The position numbers were made by a program, and so were the translations under genes. A DNA stretch of 47,714 bases, from contig CANJJD010000019.1 in assembly GCA_947474645.1 (NCBI GenBank), positions 1-47,714 of the forward strand, read 5' to 3'. Source of the stretch: Alphaproteobacteria bacterium. Lineage in GTDB: Bacteria > Pseudomonadota > Alphaproteobacteria > Micropepsales > Micropepsaceae. A model generated the notes under the pieces. It saw nothing but the letters and a program-made list of their open reading frames with translations, was not told where the DNA came from and made no database searches. Below, piece after piece: positions 1 through 7,026 of this stretch (the first letter of the stretch is position 1; each line of letters opens with the position of its first letter).

Positions 1-147
1 CCACTACAACACCGTCCGGCCGCACTCATCCCTGGGATATCGGCCACCCGCACCGCTGGCATTCAGCCCTGTCCCACCACCTCTGGATCAGGCGGCGGCG
101 ATGCAATAGTCTCTCTATGCCGGTGGTACAAAATATCCGTCAGGTCA
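1..147 (+). mobile_element. Right end of an IS3-family insertion sequence (left part outside window)
   Basis: The 3' end of an IS3-type transposase gene runs in from the left edge and stops at 109. It is followed by about 40 noncoding bases that end in CCGTCAGGTCA (137-147), whose complement TGACCTGACGG resembles the terminal inverted repeats of the IS407 group of IS3 elements. The left end is not in the window, so the matching repeat and target duplication cannot be seen. The exact right boundary is inferred. Confidence 0.6.
2..109 (+). CDS. IS3-family transposase OrfB, C-terminal 35 residues (partial)
   Basis: The frame is open from base 2 to the TAG at 107-109. It encodes the extreme C-terminus of an rve/DDE-type integrase core protein: the motif YNTVRPHSSLGYRPPA is the hallmark end of IS3-family OrfB transposases. 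The catalytic DDE residues lie upstream, outside the window, so activity cannot be judged. The family is clear; the element name is not. It marks the left part of the window as mobile or accessory DNA. Confidence 0.85.
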   Translation, partial: HYNTVRPHSSLGYRPPAPLAFSPVPPPLDQAAAMQ

Positions 148-205
148 GTTTAACACCCTGACTTCTAGCGGGAAAAGCTAAGTAGGCCGTGAAGGAGGTG
201 CCGAT

Positions 206-307
206 ATGAACCTCATAGTCCTAGCGTCGCTGATAGCTCTGACGGTCACGATGCCTAGCTTACGCTCACTTTCGTTCCCGCATGAAACGACAATTACAAA
301 GTTATGA
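206..307 (+). CDS. Small hydrophobic peptide, 33 aa, unknown
   Basis: A short ORF begins at ATG 206 behind a strong Shine-Dalgarno sequence (GAAGGAGGTG at 191-200, spacing about 5). The peptide starts with a hydrophobic stretch (LIVLASLIALTV, residues 3-14) and ends in a polar tail, so it could be a leader, a toxin-like membrane peptide or a phage-type small membrane protein. I do not recognise it. The good ribosome binding site and its place among other short membrane-type ORFs are the reasons to keep it. It lies 58 bases beyond the IS end. Confidence 0.4.
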   Translation: MNLIVLASLIALTVTMPSLRSLSFPHETTITKL

Positions 308-432
308 TCGTCGAGGCGAATTTATACCGTGCTATCGACTGAAAAAATCCAATACACAAAACCCCCAGGGGGCTGCTTGCCTGTCCCGGTTAACTGTATC
401 GGCTATGGTATGCGTAAATAGGAGGTTAGCCC

Positions 433-621
433 ATGAGCCCCGCAATCCCTGTAGCGGCGATCTCCGCAGCGCTTATCATAGCGTACGGCGTCAAACGTCA
501 CCTACAAGCCAGAGCAGCGTCGGCAGCGAAGTGGGAATCTGACATAGCCAAGCTGCCAATTACCCTGTGCGTACGCAGTGAGATCGGTGAGTTCAAGGTG
601 CGGGATAAAGGCGACACATGA
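433..621 (+). CDS. Small single-span membrane protein, 62 aa, unknown
   Basis: ATG 433 follows AGGAGG at about 421-426 with good spacing. Residues about 3-20 are hydrophobic (PAIPVAAISAALIIAYG), then comes a basic/polar tail (KRHLQAR), so the expected topology is an N-terminal membrane anchor with a cytoplasmic tail. Its stop overlaps the next start in an ATGA junction (618-621), which implies translational coupling. The size and tight packing resemble phage or integrative-element cargo such as lysis-cassette proteins. I do not recognise a family and assign no function. Confidence 0.5.
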   Translation: MSPAIPVAAISAALIIAYGVKRHLQARAASAAKWESDIAKLPITLCVRSEIGEFKVRDKGDT

Positions 622-1016
622 TCCAGTTGATATCGTGGCAGTGGATACTGGTCATCTGGCTAGGCATGGTCGCCACGGTTTTGACGCACGAGCTCATATT
701 TGAGCGCGAGAGCTACGTAGAAGAAAGCGTGCCGTCGCTCGTTCTGTATGCAGTCCTTATGATAGTTACCGCTCCGCTAATCTGCCCCTACTTGGTATTC
801 TGGACTTGCAAGGAGTGGGCATGTGGTCGTCCGCCCAAGGTAAGGCAGAAAATAGAACGACCAGTTGAACGTGAGACGATGCGCTGTGGCTGGGCAATCG
901 CCCAAAGTGGTGGCACCCTGATCGCGCAGACAGACGACATGATTGAGATCATTACGCGCGAAGGTACGGAGACTATGACAGTTCCTGAGTATGAAGCGCG
1001 GAGGCAGGGTAGTTAA
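618..1016 (+). CDS. Membrane protein with cytoplasmic tail, 132 aa, unknown
   Basis: The start overlaps the upstream stop by four bases. Two hydrophobic segments are visible: residues about 6-24 (SWQWILVIWLGMVATVLTH) and about 40-64, which includes PLICPYLVFW. After these comes a roughly 60-residue soluble tail with a beta-rich segment (TLIAQTDDMIEIIT). This suggests a two-span membrane protein. Translational coupling to the 62-aa protein suggests they act together. No family is recognised. The base composition is less GC-rich than the genes beyond 4600, in line with horizontal acquisition. Confidence 0.5.
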   Translation: MIQLISWQWILVIWLGMVATVLTHELIFERESYVEESVPSLVLYAVLMIVTAPLICPYLVFWTCKEWACGRPPKVRQKIERPVERETMRCGWAIAQSGGTLIAQTDDMIEIITREGTETMTVPEYEARRQGS

Positions 1017-1125
1017 GCTCGAGGCTATAAGCAGGTCATGGCTGCCAAAACCTGCCACATGGGGCTTGGCGCTTGCATGCGGTGGCGTAGCTTTTTTCTC
1101 AAGCGCCCAACCCGCCAGCCGCTAA
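991..1125 (+). CDS. Possible small membrane protein, 44 aa, overlapping the upstream gene
   Basis: This ORF starts at ATG 991 within the last 26 bases of the upstream gene, in a different frame. It has a basic start (MKRGGR), a central hydrophobic segment (WGLALACGGVAFF, residues 24-36) and a short polar end. Out-of-frame overlap of a small membrane protein with the tail of another is seen in phage lysis cassettes (for example Rz/Rz1), but no lipobox or other diagnostic motif is present. The context favours a real gene; the sequence alone does not prove it. Confidence 0.3.
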   Translation: MKRGGRVVKLEAISRSWLPKPATWGLALACGGVAFFSSAQPASR

Positions 1126-1160
1126 GCCGTCCATCGTAAAAACGGGCTCACTAAGATGGC

Positions 1161-1832
1161 TTATTTCGAGGGGAATATATTTGCGTCTCTACCTATCTCG
1201 CTTGGACGGTAAGGGCCGGCGGGAAGTCCGTGTCCCGGAGTTAGCGCTGCCGCGAGATTGGCCTGACGAGCCAATGGCATATAACTTGGAGCAGCCTTCT
1301 CTATAGCCGAAACGATTGCCTGCGCAATTAATGCACCAAGCCCGGAGCCACTAGCTTGTGGCGAATAAGTTAGCTCTTGCTTATTTTTCCATAAGACTGC
1401 GTTCGTCTTGCAGCTTCTGAGCTCGTATTCAAGCGCCACGTCGGTATTCGTCCTAATGACCAAATACTGCGAATTCCATTTACTGATATCAATGAAAAGA
1501 GCGCTGTCGCAACCGAACAGGGGCTGTAGCCGCCGGGCATCTACTTTGTGCACGAGCCCCGCATCAGAAAGGCCGCTGTCATTGAGCGCGCCGCGCACCA
1601 TATTAGCTGGGAACACGTAGTAGCCTCTCTCAGCCACTGGAGCAGTAACCGTCGAAAGGAACCAATCTGCAGCGGTTACCTCGCTGGTATTATTCAGAGC
1701 CGGCAGAACCAGAATGCTGCGGGGCGCCTCAGACCTAAACAACGAATAGTCGGATGGTGTGGGCGTCGCACAGCCCGCCAACACAATACTCATAAAACCA
1801 ATTACGGAAATGAGATTTATAGCGCGTTTCAT
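1161..1832 (-). CDS. DUF799 / GNA1162-type lipoprotein
   Basis: The 223-aa product has a lipoprotein signal (hydrophobic stretch, then the lipobox VLAGC, Cys20). The body carries RSILVLPALNNTSEV near residues 38-52 and a repeated-strand fold with a late GALIAQAIVSAIEKA helix, as in DUF799 lipoproteins such as neisserial GNA1162. That family occurs with CsgG-like and DUF4810 genes, which is the arrangement here. It is the last gene of a four-gene minus-strand operon, and its start overlaps the previous stop by one base. The likely place is the inner face of the outer membrane. The biochemical role of the family is not established. Confidence 0.75.
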   Translation of the reverse strand: MKRAINLISVIGFMSIVLAGCATPTPSDYSLFRSEAPRSILVLPALNNTSEVTAADWFLSTVTAPVAERGYYVFPANMVRGALNDSGLSDAGLVHKVDARRLQPLFGCDSALFIDISKWNSQYLVIRTNTDVALEYELRSCKTNAVLWKNKQELTYSPQASGSGLGALIAQAIVSAIEKAAPSYMPLARQANLAAALTPGHGLPAGPYRPSEIGRDANIFPSK

Positions 1833-2176
1833 TAGCGCGACCCTTCGGAGATAATTTTGTTTAGGAAGGGGGCCGCCTCAGGGAAGTCCCTAATTTCGGC
1901 TTTAAACAGCTCTACTGCTTGGTCGCGCTTACCATCTTTAAGGTATAGGTACCCAAGCTCTGCCTGCAACCCAGGTGCTAGCCGCTTTGTTTTATTACCA
2001 TCAGCGATTGCCTTGATAAGGGCCGCCTCAAATTGAGGGCCGCGCTCCGGTGCCTTTGAGTAGGCATATAGCTCCTCATCGTAGTTACCCCATTCAAACC
2101 GCGAAGCTGCGGTACAACCGGAGAGAGCTATCGTCGCTATGAACGTTAGGGCATAAAAATGGACGTTGCTTTTCAT
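1832..2176 (-). CDS. DUF4810-type lipoprotein
   Basis: The 114-aa product has a signal with lipobox ALSGC (Cys21), followed by the WGNYDEELYAYSK segment typical of DUF4810 proteins. The rest is helical and TPR-like (AELGYLYLKDGKRDQAVELF, residues about 70-89). The gene starts directly at the base after the stop of the preceding gene and runs into the DUF799 gene, so all four genes are very likely co-translated. In Neisseria the same three families (CsgG-like, DUF4810, DUF799) are adjacent; the match of order and types is the main support. It is probably an accessory of a CsgG-type outer-membrane complex. Confidence 0.75.
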   Translation of the reverse strand: MKSNVHFYALTFIATIALSGCTAASRFEWGNYDEELYAYSKAPERGPQFEAALIKAIADGNKTKRLAPGLQAELGYLYLKDGKRDQAVELFKAEIRDFPEAAPFLNKIISEGSR

Positions 2177-2470
2177 CTATTGAGCCTTAATTTCAATAAC
2201 TGATCCTGGCGCGATCAAGTATTCTTTACTTTCTAAAATCTGCGCACCACTCAAGATCCGGACCTTGCGCCGTCCCGGTGCAACATCGAACACGTCAACC
2301 TCGGCCTTGGTCTTGTAGCCGAGAATTCGGCCATCCACTTCGACTGCCGCACCAACCGGCGCCTGAGTGATGCGGACATGCCCCTGAGCTGTGCCTTGCA
2401 CGATGGTAGATGTTGGGTAACCGCAGCCCGACAAAGCGATGACGGACGAAATACAGAGCCATCTCTTCAT
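2177..2470 (-). CDS. Small PEGA-like lipoprotein
   Basis: The 97-aa product has lipobox ALSGC (Cys16) after a short signal. The remaining 80 residues read as a single small beta domain: VRITQAPVGAAVEVDGRILG then VFDVAPGRRKVRIL. This is the pattern of PEGA-type carbohydrate-binding-like surface domains (strand, turn with a V-x-V-D-G, then a G-x-H/R-x-V strand). The start overlaps the csgG-like stop in an ATGA junction (2467-2470). This gene is extra compared with the three-gene neisserial arrangement I recall. Confidence 0.6.
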   Translation of the reverse strand: MKRWLCISSVIALSGCGYPTSTIVQGTAQGHVRITQAPVGAAVEVDGRILGYKTKAEVDVFDVAPGRRKVRILSGAQILESKEYLIAPGSVIEIKAQ

Positions 2471-3414
2471 TGTTCTTTGCTCGTGACTATTAGGTCTACA
2501 TCACTAGCTGAGACCTGACCTGTAAGGATACGCGCTCGCGAGCCTTCGGCATCGCCTGCACCGAAGAAGCTTATTATTTGTATAGTGCCAACAGCATCTC
2601 CAGGCAATTCAATTGGCAATCCCGTTTGGCGGCTTATTATTACCTTGCCCCGCCGAGTGACCTGAAGTTGGTCACCAACCTTAAGACCCTGCGCTAGTCC
2701 TCCGCTGATCATAACATCAGATCCCGAGACACTAAGTATATCCGTTGACCACGGCTTCTGTTTTAGATTGTTAATGACGTTAGTCATTAGGTCAGAAATT
2801 GCTGCTGATATTGCCTTGTCGTTAAGAGAAGAGTCGTAAGCGGCTTGCGACCCAAAGCCAGCAAAGTTTCCAACTTCAACTTCCGACGTTCCTGACCCGC
2901 TCGTGCTAAAGAAGGCCTGCCCTGTGCGGCTATCAACTAGGCGAACCTCTACCGTAGCAGAGGCAACCTGACGCGCCTTGTGAGTGAGAAAGCCAGTTTT
3001 GCCTTCAGTCTGTCGACCAAACTGCGTAACTGATCCTACCAAAACAGTATCAGCCCCAACTGCCACTGCTCCACCAACAAGCGCCTGCTCTTTTTTAACA
3101 GAACTCAGATCGCGACGCTCGAGGACAATGAACTCACCGCTCTCAACCAAGCGGGCAACGAGCATGTCAGCGGCTTGATCTGCTAGAGGGTCACGCTCTC
3201 CAGGGAGTAACAGCGCCCGTCCGTATTGTGTTGCATTGGAAAATATACCAACAGCGATTCTGCGCTTGAGATTGAGCCCTGTCTTAATCGGAGCTGGTGC
3301 CGGGACTGTTGTAGGTGCTGAAGAAATTACAGACGGCTCCGCGGCAATCGCATCGACCGCGTTGGCAAAGATAAACATGACGCCAAAAGCTAACGTAGCT
3401 CTTAGTCTTTCCAT
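2467..3414 (-). CDS. CsgG/HfaB-family envelope protein
   Basis: The 315-aa product has a cleavable signal (FIFANAVDAIAA, cut near residue 25) and a CsgG domain over about residues 45-230. Visible elements are RRIAVGIFSNAT, GERDPLADQAADMLVARLVE, FIVLERRDL and DTVLVGSVTQFGRQTEGKTG. CsgG proteins form outer-membrane secretion pores for curli-like fibres or act with lipoprotein partners. Unlike classical CsgG there is no cysteine at the cleavage site, so it should not be lipidated. The C-terminal about 80 residues (GLKVGDQLQVTRRGK) look like a flagellar-assembly or SH3-like module. It is the first gene of the operon, and a perfect inverted repeat lies upstream at 3511-3536. Confidence 0.8.
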   Translation of the reverse strand: MERLRATLAFGVMFIFANAVDAIAAEPSVISSAPTTVPAPAPIKTGLNLKRRIAVGIFSNATQYGRALLLPGERDPLADQAADMLVARLVESGEFIVLERRDLSSVKKEQALVGGAVAVGADTVLVGSVTQFGRQTEGKTGFLTHKARQVASATVEVRLVDSRTGQAFFSTSGSGTSEVEVGNFAGFGSQAAYDSSLNDKAISAAISDLMTNVINNLKQKPWSTDILSVSGSDVMISGGLAQGLKVGDQLQVTRRGKVIISRQTGLPIELPGDAVGTIQIISFFGAGDAEGSRARILTGQVSASDVDLIVTSKEQ

Positions 3415-3510
3415 CAGCGCACCATCGAGCTTGAATATTATATTTGAACTTTTAGAACGCGCTTACTACATTTCGCGCGATACAATGATTGGAATTAAAC
3501 AGCCTGTCTG

Positions 3511-3536
3511 GACAATTGAAATAACCTTCAATTGTC
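3511..3536 (-). promoter_or_regulatory. Perfect 10-bp inverted repeat upstream of the csgG-like operon
   Basis: GACAATTGAA (3511-3520) and TTCAATTGTC (3527-3536) are exact complements separated by six bases. On the minus strand a TTGACA hexamer (3552 to 3547) lies just upstream of it, so the palindrome sits where an operator would overlap the promoter of the 3414-to-1161 operon. A dimeric repressor site is the natural reading. I could not find a convincing -10 box, and the regulator is unknown. Confidence 0.4.
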
Positions 3537-3578
3537 GTTTGCAACCTGTCAATGACCAATTCTGAATCTGCCAGGCAG

Positions 3579-3896
3579 ATGCCCCCCCCCTAAGCATCAA
3601 AACCCTACTAATCCTATCCTTTGCCCTTCTGTCGGCTTGCACGGCCGTACAGCCAGTACCCACACCGTCAGTCCCAGCCATCAACAGCGACGCCCACGTG
3701 CGCATAGAGCGTAGCCAAGCCGCCAGGGCAGCCTTCAAGCGCGAACATCCATGCCCAGCCACCCAGCAGCCCAAAAGCCCATGTCCGGGCTACATCATCG
3801 ACCACGTAATCGCCCTGAAACGCGTCGGCGCTGATCCCCCGATTCTCAAGCATGCTTGCCAGACAGTGTAGGGAAAGATCGCCAGCACTAAAGGAC
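3579..3896 (+). pseudogene. Decayed HNH-motif lipoprotein gene with poly-C frameshift
   Basis: One frame from 3596 reads a signal with lipobox LLSAC, then RSQAARAAFKREHPCP and CPGYIIDHVIALKRVGADPP. That is the IDH(V/I)-x-PL-x-x-GGAD core of small phage or plasmid proteins with an HNH endonuclease signature. The only nearby ATG (3579) is followed by nine C residues and a stop (TAA 3591); one more C would bring it into the lipoprotein frame. Beyond the motif the frame ends at 3869-3871, and the expected SNMQWQT...AKD tail appears only as scattered frames (SSML, CQTV, LKDQRT). At least two lesions make it a pseudogene unless slippage rescues it. Confidence 0.6.
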
Positions 3897-3911
3897 CAGC
3901 GAACCACCCCA

Positions 3912-4260
3912 TCCCCAGCACACCGGATCGCCCGAGCAAAACCGTAAGTAGGTGGAGCGTAGGTACCATCTGAGAAAATGGGGTGGTGCCGGGGTAGTGG
4001 GGTCAGGCGGGGCGGGATTTTGAAGGGCCTAGGGTTGTCGTGAGACTAGGTGCTAGCTGGATGGTGACTAGAAGGCACTTGATCCCCACACCGTGGATCG
4101 CCCGAGCAAAATCGTAGGTAGGGGACGCATAGGTACCATTCTCAGGATTAGGGGGGTACCCGGTGGGTGGGTCTGGCTTAGGGCGTTTTTGGGGACTGTA
4201 GGGAGCACTTACGATCTAGCTAGGAAGCCAAGTAGTCGGTGCCTTGAAGGCCCTGCGGGT
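3912..4260. repeat. Two diverged tandem direct repeats of about 171 bp
   Basis: The block starting near 3913 recurs near 4084. The best-conserved core is GGATCGCCCGAGCAAAA followed by YCGTARGTAGG and, further on, TAGGTACCAT. After it both copies enter a G-rich tract and then a segment ending in a TAGCT...GGTG(A/C)CTT-like stretch. No gene is supported across 3900-4373; this repeat and the G-rich tracts are what the stretch contains. It lies between the decayed HNH gene and the 3' end of tRNA-Ser, a typical junction area of an integrated element. Confidence 0.5.
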
Positions 4261-4373
4261 TCTTCTGGCGGGCCTAGCCAGCTGACCTTAGTCGGACGGC
4301 ATCAAGCAAAGAGGGAACAGAAGAGGGAACGCCCGTGCGGCGAAGTAAAAATCCCTTGGTATTGCTTGACAGT

Positions 4374-4463
4374 TGGCGGACAGAGAGGGATTCGAACCCT
4401 CGAACGGCTTTCACCGTTACACACTTTCCAGGCGTGCGCCTTCAACCACTCGGCCACCTGTCC
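4374..4463 (-). tRNA. tRNA-Ser (anticodon GGA)
   Basis: On the minus strand a complete class II tRNA can be folded. The acceptor stem GGACAGG pairs with TCTGTCC, the D arm is GCCGAGTGGTTGAAGGC, and the anticodon loop CTGGAAA has anticodon GGA at 4429-4427. A long variable arm (TAACGGTGAAAGCCGTT) is diagnostic of Ser/Leu-type tRNAs, and the T arm is GAGGGTTCGAATCCCTC. The discriminator is G and CCA is encoded (4376-4374). The 3' end faces the AT-richer left region, the usual polarity for an integrated island. Confidence 0.95.
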
Positions 4464-4478
4464 TGCCAGGGAAAAGGG

Positions 4479-4507
4479 TGGATACACGGCCCCGCCGCCC
4501 CCCGCAA
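4479..4507 (-). promoter_or_regulatory. Probable tRNA-Ser promoter
   Basis: On the minus strand TTGCGG (4507-4502) is followed after exactly 17 bases by TATCCA (4484-4479). This ends 15 bases before the mature tRNA 5' end at 4463, leaving a plausible short 5' leader. Spacing and hexamers fit a housekeeping sigma factor. It has not been tested. Confidence 0.45.
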
Positions 4508-4616
4508 GAGCCGACTTTTAGGGCCTTTTACGGCGCATTTTCCGTGGGTTCCTCTTTGTGCTTCACTGTGCCGGCAAGCCTCCTTCAGAGGGGCCGCCAC
4601 ACACGGGGACTGCCAC

Positions 4617-5873
4617 ATGCCCAAACTCAGATGGACCATGATTTTCATGGGCTGCGCGGCCAACGCGATCAATTACATTGATCGCGCCAACCTGGCGGTC
4701 GCAGCCCCCTTCATCCGCGCGGAGTTCGGCATCAGCCCCGCCCTGATGGGGATGATCCTGGGCGCCTTCTTCTGGACCTATGCGGTGATGCAACTGCCGT
4801 TCGGCTGGTTCATCGACAAGGTCGGGGCGCGCATCGCGCTGGCCATCGCCGTGATGTGGTGGTCGATCTCCACCATCCTCACCGGCCTGGCGCGCGGCGT
4901 GGGCAGCCTGATGGGGTTCCGGCTGCTGCTGGGCGTGGGCGAGGCCGGCGCTTATCCGGCGGGCGCCAAGATCAACATGGACTGGTTTCCCAAGCGCGAA
5001 CGCGCCATCGCCGCCAGCATTTTCGACAGCGGCAGCCGCATCGGCGCCGCCTTGTCCTTGCCGCTGGTGACCTGGCTGATCGGCGGCTGGGGCTGGCGCA
5101 CATCCTTCGTGGTCACCGGCGCGCTGGGCATTGTCTGGACACTTGGCTGGCTGCTCATGTACCGCCGCCCCGAAGAGCATAAGGGCGTGACGCCGCAGGA
5201 ACTGGCGCAGCTTCAGGCCGAGCGCGGCGTGGCCAAGACCGAGGCCAAGGTGCCGTGGTCGTCGCTGTTCAGCTACCGCACCATCTGGGGGATGATGATC
5301 GGGTTCTTCTGCCTGAACTTCGTGATCTATTTCTTCATCACCTGGTTTCCCACCTATCTGATCCAGGCGCGCGGCTTTTCGCTGGCGCAGCTCGGCACAT
5401 TGGGCTTGTTGCCGGGGCTGGTCTCCATTCCCTGCGGCTGGCTGGGCGGCTTTACCTCCGACGCGCTCTATCGCCGGGGCTGGAGCCTGACAGCGGCGCG
5501 CAAGACCTGTCTGGTCGGCGGCATGCTGACCTCGTCGGTGATCACCTTCTCGGTGTTCGCGCCCAATGCCTATGTCGCGCTGTTCTTCTTCGCCATCGCC
5601 TATGGCGCGCTGGCCTTCACCGCCGCCAGCATCTGGTCGCTGCCGGCCGATGTGGCGCCCTCGCCCGCGCATGTCGCCTCCATCGGCGGCATCCAGAACT
5701 TCGCCGCCAACATCGCCGGCATCATCACCACCAGCTTCACCGGCGTGATGCTGGCCATCACCGGCGGATCGTTCATCGTGCCGCTGATGACGGCGGGCGG
5801 CGTTTGCATTCTGGGCGCCGTTGTCTACATGTTCGTGATCGACGAAATCGAACCGTTAAAGGCAAAAGCCTGA
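4617..5873 (+). CDS. MFS transporter, sugar-acid (ACS-type) family
   Basis: The 418-aa product is a 12-span major facilitator protein. The N-terminus NAINYIDRANLAVAAPFIR and the loop GWFIDKVGARI are typical of the anion:cation symporter group that takes up galactonate, glucarate and hexuronates (DgoT, GudP, ExuT relatives). The start is set at ATG 4617 because MPKLRWTMIF begins the first membrane span; the frame is open further upstream, but through the tRNA gene. It is the first gene of an operon with an FMN oxidase, an SDR and a galactonate-dehydratase-like gene, which supports a sugar-acid substrate. The exact substrate is inferred only. Confidence 0.85.
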   Translation: MPKLRWTMIFMGCAANAINYIDRANLAVAAPFIRAEFGISPALMGMILGAFFWTYAVMQLPFGWFIDKVGARIALAIAVMWWSISTILTGLARGVGSLMGFRLLLGVGEAGAYPAGAKINMDWFPKRERAIAASIFDSGSRIGAALSLPLVTWLIGGWGWRTSFVVTGALGIVWTLGWLLMYRRPEEHKGVTPQELAQLQAERGVAKTEAKVPWSSLFSYRTIWGMMIGFFCLNFVIYFFITWFPTYLIQARGFSLAQLGTLGLLPGLVSIPCGWLGGFTSDALYRRGWSLTAARKTCLVGGMLTSSVITFSVFAPNAYVALFFFAIAYGALAFTAASIWSLPADVAPSPAHVASIGGIQNFAANIAGIITTSFTGVMLAITGGSFIVPLMTAGGVCILGAVVYMFVIDEIEPLKAKA

Positions 5874-5877
5874 AGCC

Positions 5878-7026
5878 ATGAAAATCGTCAATTACGCCGG
5901 ATTCCGCGAATCGGCGAAAGCGCGCCTGCCCCATTTCCTGTTCGAATATATCGATGGCGGCTCCTATGACGAGCATACGCTGCGCCGCAACGTCTCGGAC
6001 TTCAAGAAGGTGACGTTGCGCCAGAAGGTGCTGCGCGATGTGTCGAACCCCAACACCAGCACGACGCTGTTCGGCCGCGACATGGCGCTGCCCATCGCGC
6101 TGGCGCCCATCGGCATTGCCGGTTTCTATCGCCGCCGGGGCGAGACCCAGGCCGTGCGGGCCGCCGAAGCCGCCGGCATCCCCATTGTGCTGTCCACCAT
6201 GTCCTGCTGCCCGGTCGAGGAAGTGCGCAAGGCCTCGCAGCGTTCTTTCTGGATGCAGCTCTACATGATCCGCGACCGCGGCTTCATGACCGATTTCCTC
6301 AAGCGCATGGAAACAGCGGGCATTGATACGCTGTTCCTCACCGTGGACCTGGCCATCAACGGCATCCGCTACCGCGACCGCATCGGCGGGCTGGCGGGAT
6401 CGCAAAGCCTGTTGAAGCGGCCCGGCCGGCTGTTCGATATTCTGTTTCATCCCGCCTGGGCCTGGGATGTCGGCATCAATGGCCGGCCCCTGATCATCGG
6501 CAATGTCGCGCCGGCCATGCCGAACGGCGCCGGGCTGGTGCAGTTCCAGGCCTGGGTGGCGCGCAACTTCGATCCGTCCGTCACCTACAAGGACATCGCC
6601 TGGCTGCGCCAGCACTGGAAGGGCAAGCTGGTGCTCAAAGGCATCACCGATCCGGGCGATGCCGCGATGGCTGTTCAGGAAGGCATGGACGGAATCGTGG
6701 TTTCCAACCATGGCGGCCGCCAGCTCGACGGCTCGCTCTCCAGCATCGCCGCGCTGCCCGCCGTGCGCGACGCGGTGCAAGGCAAGATGACTATCCTGCT
6801 GGATGGCGGCATCCGCTCGGGGCTCGACGTATTGCGCGCCATGGCGCTGGGCGCGGACGGCGTGCTGCTGGGCCGGGCCTGGGCCTATGCCCTGGCGGCG
6901 CGCGGCGAAGCCGGCGTCAAATCCATGCTCGACATCATCAAGGAAGAGCTGGAAGTCGCCATGGCCCTGACGGGACAGAACGATGTGCGCAAGCTGGACA
7001 GCGATCTGGCGCTGACCCAGCCGTGA
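5878..7026 (+). CDS. FMN-dependent alpha-hydroxyacid dehydrogenase (LldD family)
   Basis: The 382-aa product matches the L-lactate dehydrogenase / glycolate oxidase family in length and motifs. FEYIDGGSYDE holds the N-terminal Tyr24, and SNHGGRQLDG contains the catalytic base His278 and substrate-binding Arg281. LLDGGIRSGLDVLRAMALGA binds the FMN phosphate. The enzyme oxidises a 2-hydroxy acid to a 2-keto acid, passing electrons to quinone or oxygen. It starts four bases after the transporter stop and overlaps the SDR gene by four bases, so it belongs to the sugar-acid operon. A longer-chain hydroxy acid, not lactate, may be the substrate (inference). Confidence 0.9.
   Translation: MKIVNYAGFRESAKARLPHFLFEYIDGGSYDEHTLRRNVSDFKKVTLRQKVLRDVSNPNTSTTLFGRDMALPIALAPIGIAGFYRRRGETQAVRAAEAAGIPIVLSTMSCCPVEEVRKASQRSFWMQLYMIRDRGFMTDFLKRMETAGIDTLFLTVDLAINGIRYRDRIGGLAGSQSLLKRPGRLFDILFHPAWAWDVGINGRPLIIGNVAPAMPNGAGLVQFQAWVARNFDPSVTYKDIAWLRQHWKGKLVLKGITDPGDAAMAVQEGMDGIVVSNHGGRQLDGSLSSIAALPAVRDAVQGKMTILLDGGIRSGLDVLRAMALGADGVLLGRAWAYALAARGEAGVKSMLDIIKEELEVAMALTGQNDVRKLDSDLALTQP

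Noticed and set aside
3668..3907. Minus-strand ORFs opposite the HNH pseudogene
   Set aside because: They are the antisense of the HNH coding remnant, and the Trp/Cys-rich translation has no family features.
4093..4521. A 142-codon plus-strand frame across the tandem repeat and tRNA
   Set aside because: It runs through the tRNA-Ser gene and the repeats, and the translation is low in sense (Arg/Gly-rich). No ribosome site.
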